Positions 1 through 10,759 are shown, counted from the first letter of the stretch. The stretch is 64,000 nucleotides of DNA from Vanessa cardui (GCF_905220365.1 NC_061152.1:1415001-1479000); one strand, 5' to 3'. Program-made: numbers and translations. The notes: generated by a model from the sequence alone, not told the origin.

Positions 1-60
1 CTACATATACATATATAGATTTGTGACCTCCATTTTCCGTTTAAACTGAATGGGAAAATT

Positions 61-430
61 TGTAAGACCATGATCAGACCTGCTGTTCTATATGGATCAG
101 AGTGTTGGGCTACAAAAGGGCTGAATGAAAGACAATTGCGTGTAGCATAGATGAGGATGTTGAGAGGAATGTGTAGTGTTACGCGAATGGATAGAGTAAG
201 GAATGAGTACATAAGAGGGAGTTTGAAAGTGACACAGATAGCCGAGAAGTTATGTGGAAGGCGGCTGTCATGGTATGGGAATGTAATGTGGAGAAATGAG
301 GAACATATTATGTGGAAGATCTTAGATGCAGAGGAAGGGGATGACGAATGAAAAGATGGATGGATTGTGTGAAAGGCGATATGGTTGGAAATAATGTTAC
401 TTGTGAGATGACGTCAGATAGTTGGTTTTG
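61..430 (+). pseudogene. RTE-like LINE reverse transcriptase C-terminus, decayed
   Basis: The reading frame KTMIRPAVLYGSECWATK, then LRVA-stop-MRMLRGMC..RMDRVRNEYIRGSLKV and SWYGNVMWRNEEHI, is the tail of the polymerase of endonuclease/RT LINEs. It carries an in-frame stop at about 149 and a break near 345. It continues at 658 after a nested insertion. Confidence 0.7.
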
Positions 431-652
431 GTTGACTAGTTGGTGTTGGTTTGATTGACACTGCTGCGCACTTATACATACCTACTACCATTTCTTTTCT
501 AAGTTATTTTTTTTTTCTCTTTTGTTTTTCATTTTTTGTTTTGTGTATAATTTGTGTATTACATATAAGTGTCGTATTGTTCTGTTTGAATTACTATACA
601 ATTTGTGTCTGTAGTGGTATAATTTCTTCAGTCAATAAAGATTATTATTATT
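421..652 (+). mobile_element. Short 3'-end retroposon with (ATT)n tail, nested in the LINE
   Basis: The LINE frame TSDREVWKE is interrupted after GATA. The insert ends with AATAAAG-(ATT)n and is flanked by AGATA duplications (416-420 and 653-657). Confidence 0.7.
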
Positions 653-722
653 AGATAGGGAAGTATGGAAGGAGACATGCTGAGACGACCCCAATTAAAT
701 TGGGATAAGGGCAGGAGGATCT
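653..722 (+). mobile_element. Continuation of the interrupted LINE 3' end
   Basis: AGGGAAGTATGGAAGGAG resumes the codons for REVWKE directly after the nested insert. Confidence 0.6.
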
Positions 723-788
723 GTGCACGCTACAGTTAGTAAATACCGATACCAGTCTTACTTTTGGAATTCTTAAAGATAAATATAC

Positions 789-3700
789 CTTAACGTGTTT
801 ATCAATAGGGTTGCCACTTTGAAGAAACTTCGTGTTGACTGTGAACTCCAGGGGTGACACTAAGGGATGGTAGAAGGCAGTCCGATGACCTTTAGCGTCA
901 GGTTCTGATAGGGCTATGCTGAAGAGTCCATCGCGCCAGTTAATCACGTAACCTTGAGAATTAAATAAACTTTTATGTATTTAAACTAGTTGTTGCTCAC
1001 GCTTCTTATTCAAATCAAATCAATTTTATTCAAATAAACTTCACAATGAAGCTTTTTTGAATTGTCAATAATGAAATACTACCAGCGTTTCGGAAAGCAG
1101 CCTCTAGCGAGAAGAAACGGCGAGAAACTCGCATAGTTTCTCTTTTTATATAAACAAATTTACAATGCTTAATGCGACCTTATATGCGTTTGAATTTAAC
1201 AAAAAATATATTATTTCCAGTGAAAGTCCCGTCAAAATCAGTCCCGCCGTTCCAGATATTAGCCGAAACAAACAGACAGACAGACCGACAAAAATTGTAA
1301 AAAAGTGCTATTTTGGTATATGTACGGTGTACATACATATGTATTGAGTAAAAAAGGGCTATTTTAATATTACAAACAGACACTCCAATTTTATGATGTA
1401 TAGATGTAAGAAAAAGTTTTGATTCCTATATATTTACTGAAGGAATTGTTCTTTATCGCCTTACAGTAGGTTAACAGACTGAAATCATCAGGAAAGGAAA
1501 GCGTTATGCTATCAGATCATTCTATCTCTTTCTTTTATTCTCTGTCTCTTTTTAATGTACAACATAATTTAGACGAATATTTTATGTTTAAGTTGTTGTG
1601 TAAGCTGAGGTGGCCCAGTGGTTAGAACGCGTGCATCTCAACCGATGATTGTGGGTACACAACCAAGCACCGCTATATATATGTGCTTAATTTGTGTTTA
1701 TAATTCATCTCGTGCTCGACGATGAAGGAAAACATCGTGAGGAAACCTGCATGTGTCTAATTTCATCGAAATTCTGACACATATGCATTCCAACCCGCAT
1801 TGGAACAGCGTTGTGGAATATGTTCCAAACCCTCTCCTTACGGAAGAGGAGGCCTTAGTCCAGTAGTGGGAAATTTACAGGCTGTTACTTTACTTTACTT
1901 TATGTTTAATACAGTTTCGTCATTACTGGTTACAAACATCGTTATGTAATAATATGTAGTTTATATTTATGTATATTTTGATATATATGTATTATATTTC
2001 TATGTGTGTATTATTGGGGTGTGTTTATGTATAGTTTATTATTATACCTTACTATCAATATTATTAAATTATACTATTTATCTTTTTCTGTATCTTTTTC
2101 TTCACTTGCCTGTTTTTGTTCTAAGCTCCTATCACCAAAGGTTGTCTGTCAGAGATCGCTATAAGCGATAAGACAGCCTTTGCGCACTATGTATCTAATG
2201 TTTTTTATTTCCCATATATTTCTATGTGATGTGCAATAAAGTATTTTAAATAAATAAATAAAATAAAAAAACTTTTAAGAAAAAGGAACAATGAAAAAAT
2301 TGTTGTTAAAATCGCGTGTCAATTAAAACAATAACAAAAAAGTTTGTCATAAATTTTCGCGATTACACATTAAAATAAAACTAGTTAAAACGGATTTGAA
2401 TCGCGTATATTAATTATTTTTGTTTGTTTTCCAAATAGACAAATGTCACCTTAGTCGACCCGTGACCACGAACGCTGTAAAGTGCTCGAAACGTCGGGAT
2501 GCCAAAAATAAATAATATACGCGATTCAAATCCGTTATAGCTAGTTTTATAACAAAAAATGAGTTTAAATTATGTTGTATTGCATTTATATATACACTAG
2601 AAGCAACGATAAGCTTATACTTATACGGGAAAGGTATCCGTTTCTATAATAAAATTCCGCAGTCATTTTTAAATATACCGTTTCGTAAATTCAAATCGTT
2701 TATAAAAAATACGGTAAAATGGGTATATTATTCGATACAAGATTTTGTAGATGATTACAAAAGCTTGGAATTAATACCTGTTGACTTCCAGGAAGGATAC
2801 ATTACATACATAGGTATATAATTGCAATTAACTAATATGACTGTATTTTTTAAATGTTGAAAAAGAGTAACTACTGATTTTCTTGCCGGTTCTTCTCGGT
2901 AGAATCTACTTTCCAAAGGTGGTAGCAACACTTAATTGTTAAATGACGATTCAAAAGTGCTCGTAAAAGCCCACTTGAATGAAGTTTATTTTGATTTTGA
3001 TTTTGTTGTATATTAGAAAGAGATAGACATAGAGAAATACAGCCATCTCTTTTACTCCATAGGATCATAGTAAGTCATACATACCCCCAATTGTGAAATT
3101 CAAGGACATTTCATCATGGACAAAGCTCGGATGTGATAACCTCCAGCTACTTCTAGACTTCAAGGAAAACACAACCATGCCATCCGTTGCCAAGTCGTTG
3201 ATGTAAGCGAAGGCGTCTTCACACTTGTCGCTCGTAACATCAACTGTGATTGAGGTTAATCCTGAAAAAATTGAATCAGTTTTGTGTGAAGCGTCATTAT
3301 TTTGAGTAGAACTTTACATTGGAATTTTCTGTTAGGTTTTCTTTATATATATAGACAATGTCGTTGTAAGAAAAATTTATGTGTAATTATAATCATATTA
3401 ATTTAAATAATTGTATTAACTAACATGACTGTGTTTTTTAAATGTTGATAAAGAGTAACTACTGAGTTTCTTGTCGGTTCTTCTCGGTAGAATCTACTTT
3501 CCGAACCGGTTGCTTCACGTAATTATTAAATGACGATTCAAAAGTGCTTGTAAAAGCCTACTTGAATAAAATTGATTTTGATTTGATTTGATTCATAAAG
3601 CATTCCTTACATTGCCAAAACGTCACAACCTTGGGAACTAAGATGTTATGTCTGTATGAATATCTGATGAGTGGGCAACTTAGATGGGTTGGAACAAAGT

Positions 3701-6700
3701 CCTACCACCAAGTAAACATACGATTTCATCTTCCAAGCTCCTGGCTGTTACTGACTTTTTTTTCCAAAAATTTTATCAGCTCAACCTAGGGCTCAAACCC
3801 AGGACCATTTAGCTATATATAATATATATGTATGTATATACCCTATTGTTGCATGCATCAATATCTTGTAGCGTAATACAAAAGCGTGCGATAGGCTGTC
3901 ACAGAATCTTGGGTTTACATTACGCTGTGAAGTTTGGGTACAGTACAGTAACAGCCTGTAAATTTCGTACTGCTGGGATAAGGCATCATGTCCTATTGAG
4001 GAGAAGGTTTTGGAACATATTCCACCACGCTACTCCAATGTGTATTAGCGGATTCAGAACTGGCAGAATTTCATTGAAAACATGCAGGTTTCCTCACGAT
4101 GTTTCCCTTCATTACTGAGCTCAAGATGAATTATGAACACAAATTAAGCACATTTCATTTATTATTCAATCTTCATCATATTCAACATTCAGTAATGTTT
4201 GCCTGGGTTTGAACCCGCGATCATCGGTTAAGATGCACGCTTTCCACTATGCCATAAGACTCTCCTCTGAAGTTTGACCGCATTGGACTATTAGAAAATT
4301 TGTTGTTTTATATGATTTTTGCTATTCATTTGAAGTAATTATTGTTACAAGTACAAGTTTACGGGATCATCAAACAGACGTATCAGATCAGACTTAGAGC
4401 TGAAGAGAAGAGCTGAGATGGCCCAGTGGTTAGAACGCGTGTATCTTAACCGATGATTGTGGGTTCACACGCAAGCACCACTGTATATTCATGTGCTTAA
4501 TTTGTGTTTATAATTCATCTCGTGCTCGATGAAGGAAAACATCGTGAGGAAACCTGCATGTGTCTAATTTCATCGAAATTCTGCCACATGTGCATTCCAC
4601 CAATGTATATGTTCCAAAACTTATCATTTATGGAAGAAGGCCTTACCACAGCAGTGGGAAATTTACAGACTATTTTGTTTGGTGTATCATAATATATTTA
4701 TTTACCCCCAGGCGTCCTCTCGTTCACGAGATCCGTGTCTTTGAGCTCGTATCTTAAGATCTGTCTGTCTGTCCTTAAATCGTATATAACAATGGCTGGT
4801 TTCTGCACTTGCGTTCGATTGCCTGAAAGAATATATTACACATTTAGGCAATTGTTAACTCGTCGTAAAAGCTCTTGTGGGGGCCTCAATGTAGCCTCGG
4901 TCCTCCTCTAAATACAGTCCTGAGCCTCTACACAGACACAGAGCTACGAGGCCTAAAGACAGACAACGCACCTGCAATCCCCCCTGTGTTGCAGATGTCT
5001 TCAGATGAGCCTCTTGCTCGTTTGCCCCTATAACATCTATTAGGTTCCAAAAGTCTTACCTGGTATTTCCAAAAGACCAGTATCAACCATCCAAAGTCGG
5101 TGGCATGCATCGATTCTTGGACGATACACTGACACCAAGTTCGCACTGTTAGGAAACGGCTTCAGAGCTGGTGATTTAGTGGACGTCTCCACATAATTGA
5201 GGGTTGAGGGGATTCCTGTAAAAATTATAAGTTTCTTTAGAAGATGGAAATGTGGAACCTTTTTTTAACGATTATTTTGGGAAGATCTTTTTTAACACGT
5301 TCAATGTGCGAGGTCTATTAAGCCTCGTATGTGTATCCCTTGCGGTGCTAAGAAAAACATAGATATCTCTGTCGTGCTGATACCGTAATGTATCTGGCCA
5401 TCTCAGCTCTAATAATTTACACGTATACGACCTCATTTATAAATATTTACAACAACAACAGCCTGTAAATTCCCACAGCTGGGCTAAAGGCCTCTCCCTT
5501 CGAAGAGAAGGTTTGGAACGTATTCCACCACGCTGTTCCAATGCGGGTTGGCTGAATACACATGTGGCAGAATTTCTATGAAATTTGTCACATACAGGTT
5601 TCCTCACGATGTTTTCCTTCACCGCTGAGCACGAGATGAATTATAAAGACAAATTAAGCACATGAATCAGCGGTGCTTGCCTGGGTTTGAACCCGCAATC
5701 ATCGGTTAAGATGCACGCGATCTTACCACTGGGCCATCTCGACTCATTACATACTTATAAGTATTTATAAGTAAGTAACACACAACGTGATTAAGTTCTG
5801 TAGGTTGTCTGTGGAGTGTAAGTCACTGTCACTAGGAGTAAGGATAAGCTTATAACGCCAAGTTTCCGACTCCGCTAAGTCAATAAATCCTTCTTGGGGC
5901 AAGGTATCCGTTTCTATAATAAAATTCCGCTGACATTTTTAACTTTTCCGTTTCGTAAATTCAAATCGTTTGTAAAAGATACATTGGTAAAAAAAGTATA
6001 TTATTCGATACAAGATTTTATACATGATAAAAAAGCGTGGAGTTAATACCTGTTGACTTCCAGGCAGGATATATTAATTTCAATAATTGTATTAACTAAT
6101 ATGACTTTATATTTTTTAAATGTTGAAAAAGAGTGACTACTGAGTTTCTTGCCGGTTCTTCTCGGTAGAATCTACTTTCCGAAACGGTGGCTTCACTTAA
6201 TTGTAAAATGACGATTCAAAAGTGCTTGTAAGCCTACTTGAATAAAGTTTATTTTGATTTGATTCGATTTGCTTACCATACCGCCTTCTCGGCACTGTGA
6301 TGATAACTTTGTTCCCATATACTTCGAAGCCTACTGGCACGTTGTTATACTGAATGAAAAACTTCTCGAAATCCAACGCGTCTTGTTGGAAATGCAAGCC
6401 ATTCGGTCTTTTCTCGAAATTTGAGTCTTCATTATCTAAATATAATAATAAATATATTTATTACTTTATTACACAACGCTGCTCCAATGCGGGTAGTGTG
6501 ACACATGTACATAGGTTTCCTCACAAGGTTTTCCTTCACCGAGCACGAGATGAATTATAAACACAAATTAAGCACATGAATATTCAGTGCTGCTTTGAAC
6601 CCGCAATCATGCACGCGTCCCAACCACTGGGCCATCTCGGCTTATTTCGAATGAGTGATCACTTTGTTTGTTGTGATTTATTCCAATGATTTACTAATTT

Positions 6701-7548
6701 GATTGTATAATACAGTTATTCCCAAAATGGTCCAGGTGTACCCCCAGGGATTCACGGGTGACATGATAGGGGTCTTCATAGGCGTGAATAAAAAATGGGG
6801 GTCCATAAGATGTTAATGGTCCACGAAAATGTATCTGCTTTTGATAGTAAAGAACAAAATTGTAAGCATAGTTATATTACCTAATTATTTTTTTCTTGTA
6901 ATTATATTCTTTTAATAAGTAATCCATCCTCCATCCATGCTCTTGCCCTTATCTCAATTTTATTTGGGGTAAATAAAATAAAAATATCCCAAATAAAATT
7001 GGGATAAAATTGGTCTTCTCCTTCCATACTTCTCTGTCCGACGTCATCTCACAAGTAACACTCTTTCTATCCATATCGTCTTTCACACAATCCATCCATC
7101 GTTTCCTTGGTCGTCCTCTACCTCTATATCCATCCACATCCATGCTCAAGGCCTTCCTCACAATATGTTCCTCATTCCTCCGCATTACATGCCCGTACCA
7201 TAATTCTTTAATAAGGAAAATGTTTGAAAATGTACTATTTTTATTTTACCGATCGAAACACAGGGACATACTCAGAATCGACACAATTTAATTTTTTTGG
7301 ATTTTAACTCTAAGAATGTGGTAGAAATGTAGCAGCACGGGGTCCACCGAAAATAATAAAATTTTGAAATTGGTCCACGAGAAAAATAAGTTTGGGAACT
7401 ACGGGTATAATATTTACTCACATATGACTCCATTGAAATCATAGCTGATTTGCTTCCAAGCGAGAACTTCACGGATATTATCGTTCGTAAAACTTTGACA
7501 TTCGTTATTAAATATAATTAACAAGCATAAAATGATTCTGTTCATCAT
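789..7548 (-). CDS. yellow/MRJP-family secreted protein, 5' part (6 exons)
   Basis: Six minus-strand exons join in frame: 7422-7548 (ATG), 6277-6435, 5060-5215, 4706-4822, 3085-3261 and 789-952. Together they make 900 nt, or 300 codons, with phases 1,1,1,1,1,0 and GT/AG borders. Residues 1-19 form a signal peptide (hydrophobic core IILCLLIIF, likely cut after CQS). Family landmarks follow in order: AWKQISYDF near 30, VPVGFEVYGNKVIITVPR near 80, the IPSTLNYV segment, DACHRLWMVDTG near 135, IYDLRTDRQILRYEL near 160, SITVDV near 190, GMVVFSLKSRSSWR near 220, and WRDGLFSIALS with FYHPL and EF.VNTKFL in the last exon. This is the MRJP (yellow) propeller fold. Yellow proteins are extracellular and act in pigmentation, cuticle or other less understood roles. 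Possible N-glycosylation sites are NRT and NFT. About 100-150 C-terminal residues should lie left of base 1. The subfamily cannot be assigned by eye. A second ATG follows the first directly. Confidence 0.9.
1010..1150 (-). mobile_element. LINE 3' end, divergent subfamily
   Basis: Shares TTTATTCAAATAAACTTCAC and the CGAGAAACTCG motif with 53537-53650. It is related to the abundant LINE 3' family but distinct from it. Confidence 0.5.
1168..1403 (-). mobile_element. Helitron-like non-autonomous element
   Basis: Reverse copy of the family whose ends read TATACATATAATAAAATTGG at 5' and CACGGGCACAGCTAGT at 3'. Full-length relatives end in CTAG before T, as Helitrons do. Confidence 0.55.
1603..1901 (+). 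mobile_element. SINE-A copy, near full length
   Basis: tRNA-derived head: A box TGGCCCAGTGG; the B box is damaged here (GGGTACACAACC, elsewhere GGTTCAAACCC). The body carries CATCGTGAGGAAACCTGCATG, and the 3' end AATTTACAGGCTGTTACTTT has an (ACTTT)n tail. Other SINE-A entries refer to this description. It resembles the butterfly Metulj-type SINEs as remembered; the name is unverified. Confidence 0.85.
2095..2268 (+). mobile_element. LINE 3' end with AATAAA and (AAAT)n tail
   Basis: GGTTGTCTGTCAGAGATCGC, GCGATAAGACAGCC and GATGTGCAATAAAG, then an AAATAAATAA tail. Relatives lie at 41139-41350 and 51274-51441. Confidence 0.65.
2376..2549. repeat. Fold-back element with 35-bp imperfect terminal repeats
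   Basis: The ends read TAAAACTAGTTAAAACGGAT and, inverted, TAAAACTAGCTATAACGGAT; both continue to GCGTATATTA. The interior has GCTCGAAACGTCGGGAT, a motif seen in Penelope-like elements. Confidence 0.65.
2597..3006 (+). mobile_element. LINE 3' family (LINE-3B), long copy
   Basis: This copy includes the end of the reverse transcriptase frame (NKIP..FRKFKSF-like, SIQDFVDD) and the 3' UTR with TTCTTGCCGGTTCTTCTCGG. It ends in TTTATTTTGATTTTGATTTTG. The C-terminal peptide and TTTTGAT tail suggest a CR1/Jockey-type LINE. Other LINE-3B entries refer here. Confidence 0.75.
3414..3593 (+). mobile_element. LINE-3B 3' end
   Basis: Starts at AACTAACATGACTG and ends in ATTTTGATTTGATTTGATTC. Confidence 0.75.
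3600..3716 (-). repeat. Family D fragment
   Basis: CATTCCTTACATTG, AACCTTGGGAACTAAGATG and CCTACCACCAAGTA match the A-tailed family D described at 48758. Confidence 0.6.
3950..4265 (-). mobile_element. SINE-A copy, decayed
   Basis: Reverse SINE-A with CTGTAAATT near the start and GGTTTGAACCCGCGATCATC (B box) near the head. Short insertions are present. Confidence 0.7.
4410..4675 (+). mobile_element. SINE-A copy
   Basis: Head AGCTGAGATGGCCCAGTGG through GGGAAATTTACAGAC. It lies 31 bp from yellow exon 4706-4822. Confidence 0.8.
4950..5040 (+). mobile_element. LINE tail fragment (CACCTGCA..CTCGTTTGCCCC type)
   Basis: CAACGCACCTGCAATCCCCC and GAGCCTCTTGCTCGTTTGCC match the segments at 27112-27322 and 46879-46990. 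It lies beside a yellow exon. Confidence 0.55.
5450..5745 (-). mobile_element. SINE-A copy, (GTT)n-tail subtype
   Basis: Complete reverse copy from AACAACAACAGCCTG to GGGCCATCTCGACTC. Confidence 0.85.
5828..6270 (+). mobile_element. LINE-3B, longest plus copy
   Basis: Runs from CACTAGGAGTAAGGATAAGC through the RT C-terminal codons to TTTTGATTTGATTCGATT. It ends 6 bp from the splice donor of yellow exon 6277-6435. Confidence 0.75.
6470..6643 (-). mobile_element. SINE-A, 3'-truncated copy
   Basis: Retains the head and middle only, with GCATGAACCCG-type B box remnants and GGGCCATCTCGGCT. Confidence 0.7.
6920..7205 (-). pseudogene. RTE-like LINE reverse transcriptase C-terminus
   Basis: Codes for MRRNEEHIVRKALSMDVDG, RPRKRWMDCVKDDM and REVWKEK. 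It is a relative of 61-430 and lies in the first intron of the yellow gene. Confidence 0.7.
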
Positions 7549-7572
7549 TGCGCCCGACGCGGTGTTTATAAC

Positions 7573-7578
7573 AACTGA
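7573..7578 (-). promoter_or_regulatory. Possible initiator (TCAGTT) of the yellow-family gene
   Basis: TCAGTT matches the arthropod initiator, with its A at 7576, 28 nt upstream of the first ATG. No TATA box is seen near -30 and no DPE at +28, so this is only a candidate. Confidence 0.25.
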
Positions 7579-7739
7579 CCGGTTTAAAAATTATCATAAG
7601 GCTATGTAGCACAGCTGATTGTGACCTCGGGCTCAGCGTAATTTGATTGCTTACGATATGTTTAAGTGACGCGATGGAGGGAGCTGTGTAGTGTTGCCAT
7701 TGTATATTTAATTGTTCCCTTTTTTTTGTTTACCTTTTT

Positions 7740-8270
7740 TTTGACGGGTATGTAGGATTCAACCGGGGCCATGATTGTCCCGTGTCAGGGCCCTATTCCA
7801 TGTCCTACCCTACCCTACTCAAACCATACTCGAGTTTCCACCATGCCGCCGAGTGGTGAGGCAACGGGATCGCCCAGGACATGCAACCCCGACCCCACCA
7901 AAGGCAGTGGCTATAACATGACTAAATAAATTAATATGCGCACTAAGCACGCCTTCCTTTCTTATCTTCAATGTGCTTATGTGAAGAACTCCCCCGAATC
8001 CGCCACTGGAGGTTGGGCGACAACGAAGCTGACGCCCAGCGGTGGATAAGCTGCTACCTGGGAGGCTCGAGTACCGACCACTCCCACTCCCTTTTAACCA
8101 ACGAGGCCAATCAGGAACGTACCAGGAGCAGCTCCGTGGCATCCCTGCCGCCAGTCTTAGCCGTGGCCGAGCAAGCTCAAGCTGGCCCAGGATGCACCAC
8201 GAGGAGGTAACTGACAAGCACCCCGACTTAATTAATACCTGGGAGATAGATGTTAAAGTTTTATTTGATT
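7740..8270. mobile_element. GC-rich repeat block upstream of the yellow gene
   Basis: Strongly GC-richer than its surroundings, with CCCCGACCCCACCAAAGG, CCGCCACTGGAGG and a 132-codon minus ORF with no recognisable domain. It is probably the 3' part of an unidentified LINE. Confidence 0.4.
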
Positions 8271-8439
8271 ATTTTTAAATTAATTTGAAATTTATAGTAA
8301 CTATACTTTAATACGTTCTCGTATGTCTCGTACATATGTCTCCCTTGTGGTGCTAAGAAGAACATAAATTTGTCTGTCCTGCGGAGGCCGTAACGTCTGT
8401 ATGATATATTAATATTGTAGGCTAGTGATTAATATATTT

Positions 8440-8545
8440 AACAAATATATTAGAAGCTACCACCGGTTCGGAACATAGTCTACCCAGGAAACCGGCAAGA
8501 AATTCATTACTATTTAAAAAGTGTCTTGTTAATGGCATTTAAATG
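8440..8545 (-). mobile_element. LINE-3B-related fragment, old
   Basis: AAGCTACCACCGGTTCGGAA and ACCGGCAAGAAATTC match LINE-3B, with many changes. Confidence 0.5.
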
Positions 8546-8664
8546 GAGCACTGTGTTTATGGTAATCACTTTTTATTTGTTATGGCAAGATCTATAGGTT
8601 GTGTTGATCGCTTATCATAAATTGACCAATCACCATCCATTTTAATAATGATTTAATAGTAATT

Positions 8665-8890
8665 TTAGAACCAGAAGTAGGAATTAGGTTAACCTCTAAA
8701 ACAATTATTTTTAATTTAAAATAACAATCAATCTACCACAAAAGAAAAACATTTAGTCTACAACACAAATAGCCATCAATAATCACATTACACCGTAATA
8801 ATTATATTCGCGATTTCAATGTGTCAGCCACGAATCTCCCGCCTTTTTTTTAAAGGGAAGTTGTGTGACTTGACGCTGACATTGCTCCAA
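8665..8890 (+). repeat. Unclassified dispersed repeat J, copy 1
   Basis: AGAACCAGAAGTAGGAA and GATTTCAATGTGTCAGC are shared with 50212-50350. Confidence 0.55.
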
Positions 8891-9217
8891 CAGTAACAAC
8901 AATAAAAAAAATGAAATCTTTTACCCCTAAAATTAGGTGAGAATTCATAAACTGGCAACACTAAAGTCGCATGTCAAACATTAGTTACGCCAATATAATC
9001 GCGCCCAAGCTATCTCGTTTTATCCGACTTCGAAACAAAAGAGGTTCTTAGCTATTATGTCTAGGGTAATTAACAGTAGTTCGGGATGGCCAAATTAATA
9101 TTATCGTTTTACAATGATGCTCCAATCTATCTATCATTCGTTACAATGCCCCGTTATCGTCCAATTGTTTTATAACGACAGCTCAATCATATTTAAAATA
9201 AGAAATAGTGTTACATG

Positions 9218-9525
9218 CAATGATGTTGTAGTAAACAGATATGTTATTAACGCGCAAAAGTGAAGACTAGAAAACGTCCCAATTGGGACGTTTGGCTTCA
9301 GTTGTTTTACGTAGTAATACGTCATAATACATTATAATTACGTAGTAATACGTTTTGCGTAATTAAAACATCTAGTTATTCCTTTTACTTATTGTTTTTA
9401 TCAAGCTATCCTTTTTACTTTTAACGAAATGTAAAAATAAACTAATATAAACGGTCCCCGGCGCGGCACACTTTTTTCTGTTGTTTAGTATGGATATAAC
9501 ATATCTGTTTATTAGAATATCATTG
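9218..9525 (+). mobile_element. hAT-like MITE with 8-bp target duplication
   Basis: Terminal inverted repeats of 30 bp with three mismatches start CAATGAT and end ATCATTG; the inner AAACAGATATGTTAT is perfect. Flanked by GTTACATG at 9210-9217 and 9526-9533. No ORF. It contains an AAACGTCCCAATTGGGACGTTT-like palindrome near its left third. Confidence 0.85.
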
Positions 9526-9533
9526 GTTACATG

Positions 9534-9886
9534 ACAGTATTAAATGCTATGCCATATAAAATAACATTAATTACAGTTTTACAAATTATTGATTAATTAA
9601 CTACAATTATAATTGTATATAGTAAAGTAAATTCAATGGCCCCTGCTGTATTCATAATATGCAATAGTAATGTGATATAAATTATGGTATAGAATCAAAT
9701 GTCATAACACCGTATTGAAGGCTAGGGTTACTCTTGTAACACTATTTTTTTCTTTTAATTGATGTGCTGATATCAGGACCGGCTTTAGGCAAACGTGTCT
9801 GAGTTTATAGCGTCCTATTCCGCCTAATATTTATATATCCTATTAAACCAACCAGTAAATTTTTTTTTTTGATTTAGAATGAATAA
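9534..9886. other. No recognised feature
   Basis: AT-rich, with no ORF of note and no family match seen. Confidence 0.5.
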
Positions 9887-9945
9887 AAATCAAATAAACT
9901 TTATTCAAGTAGTTTTACAAGCACTTTTGAAACGTCTTTTGATAA
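9887..9945 (-). mobile_element. LINE-3B, short 3' fragment
   Basis: ATCAAATAAACTTTATTCAAG then ACAAGCACTTTTGAA. Confidence 0.65.
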
Positions 9946-10014
9946 CTAAATTAGGTGATCTTTGATAATTATTATTATCATACATTAATATTATCACATA
10001 CGAGTATACCAAGA

Positions 10015-10200
10015 AAGCTGAGATGGCCCAGTGGTTATAACGCGTGCATCTTAACCGATGATTTCGAGTTCAAACTCAGGCAAGCACCACTACATATAAG
10101 TTATTAACTTGTGTTTATAACTCATCTCGTGCTTGATGAAGGGAAACATCGTGAGGCAATCTGCATGTGTCTCATTTCAACAAAATTTTGAAACATGTGT
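10015..10200 (+). mobile_element. SINE-A, 3'-truncated
   Basis: Head AGCTGAGATGGCCCAGTGG to AAAATTTTGAAACATG. It abuts a reverse SINE-A, forming an inverted pair. Confidence 0.8.
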
Positions 10201-10346
10201 ACAACAACAAACAACAGCCTGTAAATTCCCACTGCTGGGCTAAAGGCCTCCTCTCCTTTTGAGGAGAAGGTTTGGAACATATTCCACCACGCTGTTCCAA
10301 TGCGGGTTGGTGGAATACACATGTGCAGAATTTCTATGAAATTGAC
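10201..10346 (-). mobile_element. SINE-A, 5'-truncated, (GTT)n-tail subtype
   Basis: ACAACAGCCTGTAAATTCCC to CAGAATTTCTATGAAATT. Confidence 0.8.
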
Positions 10347-10411
10347 CAATTCTATCCTAATTTTTCCGAAGATCGGTCTTTGTTCACTGGACTATATACG
10401 ATCGATATTAT

Positions 10412-10759
10412 AGTACGACACGACTTAGATGTAGCATCCACCGATAGAAACAGCTCCCTATCGCACCAATCGACGCTATTCGTCGCTATAGATTCCCGCG
10501 TCAGTTCGACCCGAGACAGCGAGTGCGTGTAAATCGACGCGTCGAATTGACGAATCAAAATCAAAATCAAAATCAAAATAAACTTTATTCAAGTAGGCTT
10601 TTTTGAATATATTAGGTCGTATGATATTACAAGTTATTACGGTTGTGTAAAGATCATATTCACGTAAGAAATAAATATTGATAATTTGGGATAGCGTATT
10701 CAATTCGGGTGTGATCGGTTTTACGAATTGCCGATGTTACATCTAACTTGTGTCGTACT
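10412..10759. mobile_element. TIR element I (AGTACGACAC ends), copy 1 with a nested LINE piece
   Basis: The left end AGTACGACACGACTTAGATG pairs with the right end, inverted AGTACGACACAAGTTAGATG. The second copy at 32110-32385 lacks the insert at 10553-10605. Confidence 0.7.
10553..10605 (-). mobile_element. 5'-truncated LINE-3B insertion with GAAT duplication
   Basis: (ATCAAA)n-AATAAACTTTATTCAAG sits between GACGAAT and TGAATATATT. The paralogous copy at 32.27 kb reads GACGAATATATT without it. Confidence 0.75.

Noticed and set aside
2455..2505. Functional hammerhead ribozyme
   Set aside because: Only the GAAAC side of the core is present; the CTGATGA box is missing in this copy.
7819..8217. 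132-codon ORF in the GC-rich block
   Set aside because: No domain, overlapped by ORFs on the other strand, and inside a repeat-like block.
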